Assembly (NCBI RefSeq): GCF_001540865.1
Contig: NC_033626.1
Location: 14,451,422-14,515,421 of the forward strand
Reading direction: 5' to 3'
DNA: 64,000 bases
From: Ananas comosus
Lineage: Eukaryota > Streptophyta > Magnoliopsida > Poales > Bromeliaceae
Below the pieces are notes generated by a model. That model searched no databases and was not told the origin of the DNA. It was given only the letters and a program-made list of their open reading frames with translations. A program made the position numbers and the translations under genes. Below, piece after piece: positions 11,995 through 24,012 of this stretch (positions are counted from its first letter, which is position 1; each line of letters starts with the position of its first letter).

Positions 11995-12119
11995 GATTGG
12001 GTGGTTGAATCGAGCTCTAAGAGGTCGTTTTTCTTCCTGTTATAAACCCAACGCAAGAGGAAGTAGACCAAGCGGAGAAGCTGGCAAGCAAGTGGTGGGA
12101 GCGAGTAGATGTTCCCGGG

Positions 12120-13165
12120 ATGGCCGGAATGGAACCCGGAGGCGGAGGCGGAGGCGGAGGCGGAGGAGGCGGAGGGGGAGGCGGCGGTGGAGACTCCTCT
12201 CGCTACTTCCAGCACCTCTTCCGCTCGCCGCCTCCATCCCAATCTCAAGGGGCGGCGCAGGCGCAGGCGCAAGTGCTTCAGCCGCCGCAGCTGTCGTCGC
12301 TCCACATGCCGACTGCAGGAGAGCTATCCAAGCCCTCCCCCGAGGGGAGCCCCACCAACCCTTCCCCCTCCTCCAACGACGGCGCCGGCGGGGACCAGCC
12401 CTCCACCTCTGCCGCTGCGGGGGGCGGCGGCGGCGGCGGCGGGAGCAGCTCGGGCGGCCACAGCCGACGCCCCCGCGGTCGCCCTCCGGGGTCGAAGAAC
12501 AAGCCGAAGCCACCCATCATCGTCACCCGCGACAGCCCCAACGCGCTGCGCTCGCACGTGCTGGAGGTGTCGGCGGGGGCGGACGTGGTGGAGTGCGTGT
12601 CGGAGTACGCTCGTCGGCGGGGCCGCGGCGTGTGCGTGCTGAGCGGGGGCGGCGCCGTGGCGAACGTGGCGCTGCGGCAGCCCGGGGCGTCCCCCCCCGG
12701 GAGCGTGGTGGCGACGCTGAGGGGGAGGTTCGAGATCCTGTCGCTGACGGGGACGGTGCTTCCTCCGCCGGCGCCGCCCGGGGCCAGTGGGCTGACGGTG
12801 TTCCTGGCCGGCGGGCAGGGGCAGGTGGTCGGGGGCAGCGTGGTGGGCCCGCTCATGGCCGCGGGGCCGGTTGTGCTCATGGCGGCGTCCTTCGCTAATG
12901 CCGTCTACGAGCGACTTCCGCTCGAGGGCGCCGGGGACGAGGACGAAGCCGTGCCGCCCGGGGCTGCGGCCCCACCGCCCGCGCCCCCGGGGCAGGGCCA
13001 GCAGCCGGCTGCATCCCAGTCGTCGGGGGTCACGGGCGGTGAAGNGGAGCCGCCGCCGGCGTCTCTTTCTACAATTTGGGCCCCAATGTTGGCAGCTTTC
13101 AGTTCCCTGGCGGGGACGCTTTCGGCGGTTGGGCTGGCGGCGGCGGTGTTAGGCCACCATTTTGA
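12120..13165 (+). CDS. AHL: AT-hook motif nuclear-localized (AHL) protein, frame broken at an N
   Basis: Nuclear DNA-binding protein of the plant AHL family, which binds AT-rich DNA and regulates growth and development. A Gly run occupies aa 7-24 and a second lies near 101-108. One type-I AT-hook core follows ([14 protein letters not shown], aa 119-132), then the PPC/DUF296 domain from about aa 140 to 265, containing [10 protein letters not shown]. There is a single exon, as in clade A AHLs. The frame fails at the N at 13045: read through, it runs to 13217 with an atypical tail, whereas codons restarted at 13046 give a family-typical C-terminus ([10 protein letters not shown] ... GVRPPF) with a stop at 13163-13165, about 348 aa. 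The N therefore probably stands for two bases. I infer an assembly error, not a pseudogene. Domain identity is seen in the sequence; the function is family knowledge. Confidence 0.93.
13045..13045 (+). other. Single N that shifts the AHL frame
   Basis: Upstream codons start at positions divisible by three; the conserved C-terminal codons start one base earlier in phase. Replacing the N with two bases restores the frame. Confidence 0.8.
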
Positions 13166-13216
13166 TTCCGACCTTAAATTACATCTTGTTTATGAAGCTT
13201 TTGTTTTCTACAATTA

Positions 13217-13243
13217 AAAAGAGAGAGAGAGAGAGAGAGAGAG
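13217..13243. repeat. (GA)n microsatellite in the AHL 3' region
   Basis: Perfect GA run about 50 bp after the inferred stop; probably in the 3' UTR. Confidence 0.9.
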
Positions 13244-13543
13244 GAAGAGGAGGAGATTGAGGAAGAAGATGTTGCTCATCGGTTATCTTTTGTTTCAACT
13301 TGGGAGAAAATGCAGCGATTTGGTGATATCTATCTTCAGCTACCAATTTAAAAAAGTTTGAGGAATCCAGATTATGATATCTTTCATTTTGCATGGAAGA
13401 GCTGGAGCTTTTGGATTTGGTGCTTTCAACTTACAAGTTACTCAGGATTTTGAAGTGTGAGAGAGTAATTATTTCTAGTTGTTTATGGTGAGGTACAAGT
13501 GATTAAGAATTGAAGAGGAAGGGATCAAGAAGAAGGAGCACTA

Positions 13544-13550
<7 letters not shown>

Positions 13551-13589
<39 letters not shown>
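13551..13589. repeat. (GA)n microsatellite
   Basis: Perfect GA run. Confidence 0.95.
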
Positions 13590-13591
<2 letters not shown>

Positions 13592-14006
13592 TACATATAT
13601 AGCTGGAAGAGTCGGACTAACAGGCTCACAGGAGGTCACTAGTAGTAGATTCAACGTTTCGTGCCTACACAGATGGATAATTTCAGGTTTGCTTCTCTTG
13701 ATTTGCTTTGTCATGTAATGATGTACTATGTAGATCTGCATGTAGAAAATGGTTCTGATTCTCACATCTTAAGGCCTTTTCTCCTTTGTACTTGTACTTT
13801 TTCTGTTTAGGCTATTAGATTTTATTTATGGATACAATTAAATTATCTTTAACATCTGACTGGGCCACAATGTTGCTTGCTGCTGCTTCTTATCTTTTGG
13901 CATTTGAGTTGCTATCCTTTTCTCTTCTTTTTTTTTTGAAAATTATATTAGCATTCAAACCCCTATATTCCTTTTGCATGTGAAATGGGTTTGGTTTCTT
14001 TTTGCT

Positions 14007-14037
<31 letters not shown>

Positions 14038-16420
14038 CTATATATATTCTGGTGGGCTTCAAATTCTGCTATATGCATGTAAACCCAGAGAGAAGTACCA
14101 GTTTTTCGGCAGGTGGGTAACTCAAAAGCCTGCTGCTGTAGTCCCCACTCCCTACCTAGAGGCCCCAAAACCCTAGCTTTGATGAGAAGATGATGATGTA
14201 AAAAGAAGAGAGTAAAAAAAACAATAACTATAAATATATATGTAGCATGTAACTGAAGCTTTAGCTCTGACTGGTCCAGTCAACTTGCTGTTTATCGAAC
14301 AGAGAAATACATCAGCGCAGAAGAGGTTAAATCAAAAGAAAGGAGCAGTTATGTTGTCATTTATGGGATATGGAAGGAACTGACCATAAGATATTTAGCA
14401 CCAGACTGTAAGATTCTCGACATCTGCTTCTTTTCCTTCTCCAAGTACAATTCTAGAAAGAGGGCTTCATTACCTTAAGTCCCCTAGTAGAAGAAAAAAA
14501 AAGGACATATATATATACACTTCGCTAATATAATCTAAAACAACATGATTGTTGTTACTCTGAACCTATAGCCTTTGAAGTTGGACCCATAACTGTGATA
14601 AGCCAAAAAAGAAGCAAAGATGGAAATACCAGAAAGGTTACCACATCTCTCCCTCCCTCCCTCTGGAGCTGTAGCGTAATATATATTCTATGTTTTATAT
14701 ATACATATATATAGCTCATTCAATTGTTTATTGCTATCTCAAAGTAAGTGTATTCTTCAATAAATAATGTATACAGCATATTGTTGATCTACTCAATATG
14801 TGCTCCGCTAATCTACCGGCCCTAGCATTTAATTACTGGTCAAATGGACATTAATGAAGAAAAGTATTAGTGACAATTGGGTTTCCCTTCATGTAAACTT
14901 TGTGTGTGCATGCATGCATGCATGCAAAATATAGTTTGACGGACTTCATATTAATCAAACAGACTAAGTCGCCTTTTTCATTCCGTAAACATTTGTGGTT
15001 TAGAACTTTTAGATGTATTTTTGTTTAGTGTCTTTTTTTTGGGTGACTATGTGTTGGAAAGGAAGAATTAATACTTGACAAAATGCAACTTAGTTGAGTT
15101 ATTTACTGAATTTCAATCCTTATTACTATTGAATATTAATATTAAAAATATCGTTCTCTAATAGCTTTAGCATTTGGAGAATAGCAGCTATTTTATATAA
15201 TTTAACATGGTATTAGATCATTAGGGTCGAGTCCCTGCCATGCTCCTTTCGACATTTACTATCTTTTTATTTAATAAAGTTTCATATCTTGAATTTGTTA
15301 AAAAAGTCTCAAACTTAGACATAAGGAATAGGATTGTAAACAAATATTGTTTATACTGCTCTTTACTAGTTTAAAGTTTCAAAGAACCATGGTTGTTTTA
15401 TATTATTTAACAATTACAACGGTATTATGCATTTTGTTTTTGGGAGAGAGAAAGCAAATATGCAATCTACCTCGTTTACTTTAGCCTTGCTGAGTATGGT
15501 ATCATGCATATTAGACACACTATAGTGGCCTTTTCTGTATATGGAACTAAATTCTATTGTTGCTGAGCACGGTGGAAAATATTTTTGCTTGAGCTTCTGT
15601 ATTAGTGTATGTGCAGATTCAATTATTAAGAAGCCTTGCAGTAGCATTCAGTGTAATAGTTATCGATATAAAGTTTGTTGTGGGAACAATTACTTGTTGC
15701 AGATAATAGATTTTCTGGGAAAATATATAAAATATTCTATCCATTGACCAATGATGGGACATGCATAATGTCTCTTCTTTTTTTTTTCTGGTGGACTATA
15801 CTTTTCTTACTAGATTTAGTCGCTACGGGTAATGTTATAGAGTTTCTTTTCCTCGAACTCATCCAATTCTTCTTATATATTCAAATGATACGGTAATCAG
15901 ATAAACCTATCTGCTTCCATCATCACCAGCATAAATGATAATTTTCAAAGCTAAAATCTACCAGCTGGGAAGGTTAGTGTTAGTGTATATGGCTCGACAA
16001 AAGCTAATTAAATTACTAGTAGCCACAATACTCGCTTTGTGATCTTTTGTAAAGTTATCTATTAATTAAGCACGTCCGAGGCTCGTCAATTTTGTATTAG
16101 GTGAATTAGTGTGACAGCTTCAGCATAAAATGACCATAAGATCTCTCGTCGTTCTCGAGAAAAGCAGCTTTTCTGACGTTTCAGTTCTTGCTGTCGATTT
16201 TCTTACTATAGTTTGTTTACTCGTGGATTCCAGTAAAAGCAATTCCCTTTAACATTCTATTACATTCTTCTTGCAACATGCTTTTTCTGGTCTATTGATA
16301 TACGCATAAAAACTTACTCAGTAATTTTTACATCTGTATATTTTCTCGGGGTCATCTTCCCTGTATATATATATCCACACATATGCACGACTAGAAACAC
16401 TCGAGCCAACTAATATATAT
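13590..16420. other. Intergenic DNA, no gene seen
   Basis: AT-rich, with TA runs near 14017-14046 and a (GCAT)n run near 14909-14926. Around 15208-15245 a GGTCGAGTCCC motif resembles a tRNA B box downstream of a possible A box, perhaps an old SINE. No coding region is supported. Confidence 0.45.
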
Positions 16421-16421
16421 A

Positions 16422-16670
16422 TAGAATTAGACTGGAATACTATTAATAATAAAATTCTCTTTTTGCTATCAAATTTTTAATCTTAGGATAGAAAATTGTA
16501 GGGTTAGGATGATATTAGTCAGTTAGAGTGGTTTCCCTAGGATTGAGTGGTCCCTACTGGGTTATAATATTTAATCCAATGATTAGAAATGATGAAAAGA
16601 GTTAATCCAAAGGCTAAAAAATTGGTAGCAACAATAGAATTTTACTATTAATAATAGCCCAGTCCAACTA
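16422..16670. mobile_element. 256-bp MITE family, copy 3
   Basis: Same family and orientation as the copies at 10179 and 10457, slightly shorter (about 249 bp) and more diverged. The N at 16683 lies in the TA run just beyond its right end. Confidence 0.88.
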
Positions 16671-16689
16671 TATATATATATANTTTATC

Positions 16690-18900
16690 AAGTGTTTTCT
16701 CGATAGTAACAAAAGAAAAAATTGCTCCGTAAATTTCGTACCCCTGTGGGGAACACAATTTTATCCTTAGATATAAATACTGAATCAACACGAAATAAAC
16801 TCATCTAGCTAAAAGCTTAGTGTCTGATATAAATAAATATAAATTTCATGTCTCTATCATTTGCTGTCCTCCCTGCTTTTCGCCTGATTTGTTAGCTTGT
16901 AATCTCTCCCTCAACATCTTTTTTGTCAGCGATTAGAGGTAATTCCTTTTCTTGTACAGCCCTGCAGTTATCTCTTTTCACAGTTCTTATTAGCAGGGTT
17001 ATCTCTCTTCACAGTTCTTATTAACTTCCTCGGTTATCCGCACACACCATTTAATTAACCAGGGTTGATCGACAGAAATTAAGTACTCATTAGCTAAAAC
17101 TTAATTTATTCCGACATAATTTTTGCTTAAATTTATTAAAATTCTATTAATTTGACACGAGAAATATTGCATGTGAGATTGACCTGCTGATGCGCCAGCT
17201 CTCCTTCGCAGTATTGCTTTTCGATCTCCTTCGCAGTATTGCTTTTCGATAAAACAATCATTATGAACCTTAGAGGTAATGACCAAAATTAGGGTAGGCA
17301 GATCTCCTGTGCCAAATTTGGACATTCAAAACACGCTAAGGAGGCATAGGGACAAAGTAGAGCGTGACCAACGCAAGAAACGCTTCGGAATTGATACACC
17401 GTGTAACACGATCGAAGAAATCAGCAGTATATATACATCTCAAACACTAGTAGCGAACAAGGTTGGTAGGGCCAACATGACTCACATGTGAAGTTCAGCT
17501 TCCTGCTCATTTGACTCGTTTTTATTTCATTTTATTGCATTTTCTTCTACTGGAGAACTGGTCCCTGCCATCCTTACTTGACCCACATCCCTAGTGGAGT
17601 TCCAACTCAGAAACTAAATCCCCACCCAAAAAAAGGCCACAGACGGGTTGAAGTTTGCGCTTCGAACTCGGCCAAGCCCGCCCAACCAACTGGACCAGTT
17701 GTTATTATTATACCCACGTTAACGGGGCACAATGTTTAAAAAAAAAACCACCCCTAGCCCAGTTTCACGCCCCGTTATGCCGCCTCAGTGTTTTTGGTTG
17801 GATGAAACCCGACCTCCACAAACAGGCGACTTTAGGCCGTACTCTGATCTCGATATCCCGCAGGCGAGAGGCGAAGTTGCAAGCTCCAGCTGTAGCGGAG
17901 CTTGCGACCTCTTCTCACAGCCCATGCGAAGCGGCTGCACGTCGCAATGACTTCCGCCTCCTCCAAGTTTGTGGAATCACCAGCTTCCACCTTCCACTTT
18001 GTCGTTTCAAACAGCTCCTCAGCTGAAAGATATATCCAGTCGGTGACGATGGCACTGAATCGAATATTGCCCCTTCTATTCTTCATATCAGGGAACCATC
18101 ATATCCTCTGGAGTGAATAAAGTTTAAATACAATCAATCCAAAACAAAAGTTGATCTCTAAATCATAATTCTTTAGATACACGATCAATCCAAAACAAAA
18201 GGTAATCTCTAAATCATAATTCTTTACATACAATCAATCACCTTGTACGCAGACCAAAATTTCACATTATCAATCGGTCAAACTGTCCTGATAAAAATTA
18301 TCAAACGGTCAAACTGTCCTGTTGTTATCACAAAAGACAATTTCTATTCTGCTCACAAAATAATACGCATCCAAAGAGGCTTGCTTGACAGAATCAGAAA
18401 GTATAAAACCCAGAATTTCCATAGGAATCTCATATGTAAGCAGTTGGATCAAAACATTCAGAATAAAGGTGTGTGTAAACTGAACCTGGTCGTTGTACCA
18501 TCTTCTATTATTGTAGCTAATGTCAGAAACTTGAAGAAAAAGCCACAATACATAGGCAATATATGGAGGAGAAACACTAACTATAGTTAATTTATGCACA
18601 AGAGGAATGCATCTTAACAAACAGATTTTAATTATAAAAGCAATCAACTGGCACATATCAAACTACAATTTTTGATAAAGGTCCTCTGATAGGGGCTCAT
18701 CAAATATGTGATGACAAAGATTAAATTTCTTCCTTTTCATAGGAACTATCAGGGCATCGGTAGCCTGGGCCCAAATGTAAAATCAATGTGTATAGTGATT
18801 GAATAGATACTGACAGGTTTACCACCCTCTAGAAAGACAACTGAGAAGCAAAAGGATCAATTCATAAAGATGAAATAGTTGTGCTTCAGAGATTAGCTTT
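16690..18900. other. Intergenic DNA with small tandem duplications, no gene seen
   Basis: Local direct duplications are visible near 16974-17024, at 17195-17250 (unit about 26 bp) and at 18133-18240 (unit about 56 bp). Frames at 17655-18120 have no recognisable domain. Confidence 0.45.
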
Positions 18901-18951
18901 TGTAGCCACTGCTGAAATCTTTGAAGCGTCGGCAACTTTATCTGTAAATAG

Positions 18952-21238
18952 TCAATCGCTCTTTCCCTCCTGAGATCCAATCTCCTGAAGGTAGTGCTCA
19001 GCATCCAAAGCAGCCATGCACCCTGTGACATTCAGTGGAAGGCATTATATACTAATCCTGTTGTTGTAGTCAATAACTAAAAATGAAGAAGAAGATGATG
19101 GAGGAGAAAAGGAAAAAAAAAAAAAAACTCTAGCTAAATTGAATGGATAAGCTTACTGATGTTATGTTTAACTTACATGACTAAAAAAAATCTTTAAACT
19201 AGCATCTCAACACAACAGATTCATGAGCTAAGCATTAATACTTAACACTGGCTCAAGCCTGGCCTTGGCCTAACCTGGAGTTGAGCTGGATCCTCCTTCA
19301 CTATAATCCAACTTCCTTATCCCTATACAGCCCGAAAGTGAAATGTGCTTCTAGCTTCTAAGCTCAAGGCCTAAGAAGCATAATGACAGTGCCAACTCCG
19401 CGGTTGTGTTCTGAGACTCTTCGCTTACTCGGGAGTCAACACTAGGTTTGCTCCACTGGTTCTCAATTCAAGAAATTATGCTTGTAAGGAAGGCTGAATT
19501 CATCAAATTTGGGTGGACCAGGGCCGCAAAAGTTTGGGCACACGCTCAATTGGAACAACTAACAAACACTCTACTTAATGACTAATCAATTTAAGCAACC
19601 AATGTCTAATGCATGCTTGTATTTTTAGTAGTAATATGATATCTGAAAAGGCACACAGTAAGGCTTCTTTTATATGCCTGCTAACAGCAAGATGAATCTA
19701 GTTTCTTCTACACGAGAACAATGAAACAGCCAAAAGGCTGGAGTTACAACCAAAAATGTTAGATCATAGTGAAAGAAGCCATTGGAAAGGAACGATTGCT
19801 TGAGGATTAGATGAACAAAAGGTGAATTCTTAATTAAAGGGCATGGCTATTTACAGTAAAGAAAGAAACAAGTTCTTTGCGTTCCTGGCACCGGGTGGGT
19901 GCATCTGCATTCTGTTTGCTTCCCTACATTTCCTACGATGAGCATATCTCCCATCCGACATCTACTTGTAAACTGGAAGTGTGAGCTATAACATTAAATG
20001 AGATATACAACACAATACGACATAGCAACAACGGCGAATAACTTGACAGAATCAAACCAGCAACAACATGATAGCATTGTAACAATTCATAAGATGAGCG
20101 GTAAGAAGGGAAAGGGCAATCAAAGAAAGGGAGGCATTTTGTTACCTGATCCAGCCGCGGTGACGGCCTGGCGATACTTCTTGTCCTGCACGTCCCCTGC
20201 AGCAAACACCCCTTTCACGCTCGTATGCGTCGATCCGGGCTTGGTCACGATGTACCCATCAGAGTCGAGCTCGAGCTGCCCCCCTAGAAACTTGGTCGCC
20301 GGCTCGTGGCCGATAGCGAAGAAGAGGCCCGACACCTTGAGATCGGACACCTCTCCGGTGACGACGTTCTTCACCTTCACCCCAGCCAACGGACCATTAT
20401 CCCCTTCCCCGTAGGCTTCCACGACTTGGGAGTTGTAGAGGACCTCGATCTTAGGGTTTGCGAGGGCCCTGGCCTGCATGATCTTGGAGGCGCGGAATGT
20501 GTCGCGGCGGTGGACGATGTAGACCCTGGAGCCGTACTTGGTGAGGAAGTTGGCCTCCTCCATGGCGGAGTCGCCGCCCCCGACGACGGCGATGGGGCGG
20601 TCGCGGAAGATCGGAGCGGCGCCGTCGCACACGGCGCAGGCGGAGATGCCGCGGTTCCAGAAGCGGTCGGAGCCGGGGAAGCGGAGGCGGCGGGCGACGG
20701 CGCCGGTTGCGACGATGACGGCGTCGGCCTCGACGGCGGTGGAGTCGGAGAGGACGCGGAAGGGGCGCGAGGAGAGGTCGAGGGAGTTGACGGTCTCGGT
20801 GAGGATGGTGGTGCCGAAGCGGAGGGACTGGGCGCGGCAACGGTCCATGAGGTCGAGGCCGAGGATGCCCTCGGGGAAGCCCGGGAAGTTCTCGACGTCC
20901 GTGGTGGTCGTGAGCTGGCCCCCCGCCGCGATGTCGTTGGCGAGCCACCCCTCGAAGAGGATCGGCCGCAGCTCGGCGCGCGCCGCGTAGATCGCCGCGG
21001 TGTGCGCGGCGGGGCCGCTGCCGATGATGCAGAGCCGGGTGCGGCGGGTCACGGGGACGGCGCCTCCGTCCTCCATGGGAGAGGAGAGAGGTGGTGGATT
21101 AGGGTTTGGAGGAGGAGGAGGAGGAGGAGGAGGAGGAGGGGCGGTGCCGGTAACGGAGCGGGCTTTGTCGAGGAGAGCCGCGAGCTTGGAGCGGAAGCTC
21201 ATCAAGGGTTGGGGATTAAAGAACACCTTCGGCCGCAT
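18952..21238 (-). CDS. NTR: NADPH-dependent thioredoxin reductase (NTRA/NTRB type)
   Basis: Flavoenzyme that passes electrons from NADPH through FAD and a redox disulfide to h-type thioredoxins. Exons: 20146-21238 and 18952-19022; the 1123-bp intron has GT-AG ends and the join reads [18 protein letters not shown]. The length is 387 aa from the first Met. Visible motifs are the FAD fold GSGPAA (aa 73-78), the redox pair CAVC (C201, C204), the NADPH fold [10 protein letters not shown] with HRRD, and the FAD motif [12 protein letters not shown] near the C-terminus. Three in-frame Mets (aa 1, 13 and 55; codons starting at 21238, 21202 and 21076) precede the core, separated by a basic segment and a Pro run. 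The longer forms resemble organelle-targeted NTR and Met55 would give a cytosolic form; this targeting is inference. It belongs to the small plant NTR type without a fused thioredoxin domain. Confidence 0.96.
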
Positions 21239-21295
21239 TGACCGTCAATGTACTTTGCCGTGTTGAATATTGAAATATTCCGCTCCGAGTTTGAG

Positions 21296-21435
21296 CTATC
21301 GTTGGGCTTAAATTCGATTGAGCCTTCCATCTGATGGGCCAAAGTAACAGGCCGGACCCAACATAGGCCCTGATCTTACCAAGCTTCGATGAGCTCAATG
21401 TCATCTGGTTCTAAATTGGGCCGAATTTGAAGTCA
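21296..21435 (-). promoter_or_regulatory. TGGGCC/TGGGCT elements upstream of the thioredoxin reductase
   Basis: TGGGC(C/T) cores occur near 21303, 21336 and 21416, with further GGCC-type motifs between, within 200 bp of the first start codon. Such site II elements, bound by TCP factors, are frequent in promoters of plant housekeeping and redox genes. The motifs are seen; the role is inferred. Confidence 0.45.
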
Positions 21436-21873
21436 AATAGGCCGAACGATGTACTAGGACCTAATTGCCCCATCCCTCTCCAGTTGCGGTTTGTGAACTC
21501 AACAATCGAGCCGCCGATGATTCCTTCCTGGGGGAAGTTTCCTTGCAACTTCTGGGCAGAATTAGTTAATTCTAAAATGGCTAAAGAATTACGAGAAATA
21601 GAAGATAAACCGTAGCCACTATTGACTTGAAAAAATAGATGAGAGTAGAAACATGAATTTTAAACGGCATTACATTTATACACATATATATTTCGAGTAA
21701 GCGAAGCAAAAAAGTTGCAGTTTCTTAATTTACATCTTTTGTTTAACTTTCCTGACTAATTTTCCAAACCGGGTTTCAGAACCAACAAGTACAGAAGAAA
21801 CAAAAGCAGAATTAACGAGGTTCCTGGAGAACCGTTGCAAACATGTTTAAAAAGACAAAAGAGAGCTCGAAAT

Positions 21874-22251
21874 TTATTGGCCGATGGAGACTGCTGCACA
21901 TTCACTAATCGGCATCGACGTTCTCTTTATGAACTCCAAGCAATCTGTGATTGCCTCCGCGTAGAAAGAGTTCGATCTCACGCACAATCCCGATATAAAC
22001 TCCGGCTGCCCTTCCCAGACTACCAAAGCTCTTCTGTTGCTACTCCTGCTGCAACTCCTCGATGAACTGCTGAAACCTGTCTTTATTCCTTTCCTTACTC
22101 TCTGCACGCAACGATTCAAGAGACTGAAGAGAGTTAGCAGCTTGACAACTCGCAGCCGGAGTACGGAGAAGCGAATGGAACTCAACCGGAAGCCTCTCGT
22201 GGGGCGGTGCCATCTCCGGCTAACTCTGTTGTAGTAACTCCGGCGACCCAT
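21874..22251 (-). CDS. Small conserved plant protein of unknown function
   Basis: Intronless frame of 125 aa from the Met at 22251; an in-frame Met five codons upstream, at 22266, would give 130 aa. The N-terminal half is strongly basic and Arg-rich (MGRRSYYNRVSRR, then FRLSSIRFSVLRLR) and is followed by a Leu-rich stretch, a Ser/Arg patch, and a C-terminal segment SNSFYAEAITDCLEFIKR. I recall similar basic plant proteins that end in an SNSFY(A/S)EAI-DCLEFIK motif, so I treat it as a real gene; this rests on memory and needs a database search. No catalytic motif or clear signal peptide is visible, and no function is proposed. It lies about 0.6 kb upstream of the thioredoxin reductase on the same strand. 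Confidence 0.65.
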   Translation of the reverse strand: MGRRSYYNRVSRRWHRPTRGFRLSSIRFSVLRLRVVKLLTLFSLLNRCVQRVRKGIKTGFSSSSRSCSRSSNRRALVVWEGQPEFISGLCVRSNSFYAEAITDCLEFIKRTSMPISECAAVSIGQ

Positions 22252-22500
22252 TTGACAACTATACATGGGAGATTCGGAATACTATTTGGGTTATATATTA
22301 TTGTGGGGCGAAGGAAGTGATCATGGGAACGTGTCACATTTGAGAAGCACAAGAAAGGGTAGGTTTGAAACCGATCTTCAGTGTGACGGGCGATCTCAAG
22401 ACACGCTAGAGATTAATTAGCTCAACATAATAAGGTTGGTAACCACGCATTAAGAAAAAAGCTAGAGGTCTTTAACATTAATTATCTACTGTGAAAGAAA

Positions 22501-22518
22501 TATATATATATATATATA
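22501..22518. repeat. (TA)n microsatellite
   Basis: Short TA run abutting a MITE. Confidence 0.9.
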
Positions 22519-22727
22519 TAGCTAGAATACTCTCAAAAGTACCATAGAGGTAGTGCTTTTGAATTTTTAATCATTGGATGGAGAGATGTGAGGTTGAGTT
22601 GATTATGTTAGGTGATGATAGGTGAAATAGTGTTTGATTCAAAAACTATTAGTAATCAAGAAGTAGATCTAAGGATTAGAAACTTAGAAGCACCAAGAGG
22701 GTGGTGCTTCTAAAAGTATTCTACCTC

Positions 22728-22731
<4 letters not shown>
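22519..22731. mobile_element. 213-bp MITE
   Basis: The left end GCTAGAATACTCTCAAAAGT and the inverted right end GAGGTAGAATACTTTTAGAA form imperfect terminal repeats. Internal text (ttggatggagagatgtgaggttga) recalls the 256-bp family, so it is probably a distant relative. TA and CT microsatellites flank it. Confidence 0.75.

Positions 22732-22806
<75 letters not shown>
22732..22806. repeat. (CT)n-(TA)n-(TATG)n compound microsatellite
   Basis: Three successive simple repeats directly after the MITE. Confidence 0.95.
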
Positions 22807-22807
<1 letters not shown>

Positions 22808-23830
22808 ATCCATGTATCATATTTACTCTATGCTAGTTTACTTGATGCACAGTTGACTAAAGTTTATTTCATCAAACATTATGTAGAAAATACTGGCACT
22901 ACTGTACATCCTGAATAGCTTAGTAGGACTAGGACGGAGTAAGTTGGCGAAAAGTCAACTTACAATATTAATTCGCCCATGTGTTATAGAAGTATCGAGT
23001 CTTTTGTGATGGATTAATCAATTAGCAATTTAGGATTAAATGAATGTACGCGTACATAATATATGAACTTTCGAAGAAGTATCATAATCGACTAGCTCAC
23101 TAGCATACCTCTTTCGTATTCATATTTATTATTGGTACCAGCATAGAGCACAATGATCGTACGTACTAAGTTCTTACTATGCGATGATTCCATATATATA
23201 CAGATGTAATTAACATATAAAATAATAAGACTAATTAGTGTCTTAGGTGAGGATATGTGGGTTGTCCATCAACCCCGGCCCAATCGTTTAGTCCTCTTAA
23301 TGCAACTAACTAGTGCTGACTGCTGAGGCGCGCACACGTGTGCACCGCCACCGCCTATGTTAGTCGCGGGGTAGGTGTTTAAATAACTCGACACTTGTGG
23401 CGAGCGTGCCCCGCACGCACGCCGTGCCATGCGGAGAGCCCGTTCGCCTTCTCCCTTTTTTCGTAGTGCTCACACGAGCGAAATCCGGGGAACAGCGGCC
23501 TCGAGCTCGACCCTTTTTTTGTCCCGGTTAGCACGCTAGCTTCGATAGCGTGTAAATCTGACACGTGTCGCCGGCCACACGTATTCACGATTGCGGATCT
23601 TCAATCAACGTGGAACCATAGAGGTCTAAGGAGCTGGGTCTTACAAACAAGTAACAAGTAAAGCCGATCAAGGCCCTAGCTCCGCATTGGGCCTCGCATT
23701 ATTAAATGTTGGGCTCATTTTCGTTTGTTTGCGTGTTGCTCGCGGTGAATAAAAGGGCCGTATGAGCCTTCACAGCAAATATTTACCCCTAGTAGTACGC
23801 TCTATGTGCAAGTCTTTTCCTTTAATTTTC
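22807..23830. other. Intergenic DNA, no gene seen
   Basis: A GC-rich patch at about 23325-23590 includes ACGTGT cores. Its - strand frame of 69 aa has no recognisable motif and is not called. Confidence 0.4.
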
Positions 23831-24012
23831 TAACTCTTCGTTTGGATCGGGTATAAGCAATAACTAGTTATACCGGGAATAAGTACAAGAATGAATTTTC
23901 GTAAGAACAAGAGTATTTTTTTGTTTGGATGAAAATGTAAGTATAAGCTGGAACTAGAAAAATTATATTTGGATAAAAATCTGAGAATAATGCGGAATAG
24001 TTGGTAGTTATA

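Noticed and set aside
11993..12898. 301-aa Arg/Ala-rich frame overlapping the AHL gene
   Set aside because: Shadow frame of the GC-rich AHL exon; the AT-hook and PPC motifs are in the other frame.
17655..18120. Possible small gene on either strand
   Set aside because: No domain, overlapping frames on both strands of similar length, and no splice pattern.
20306..21241. 311-aa frame on the + strand rich in Gly, Glu and Asp
   Set aside because: Antisense shadow of thioredoxin reductase exon 1, which carries all the catalytic motifs.
23379..23588. 69-aa frame in a GC-rich patch
   Set aside because: No homology recognised and no supporting gene structure.
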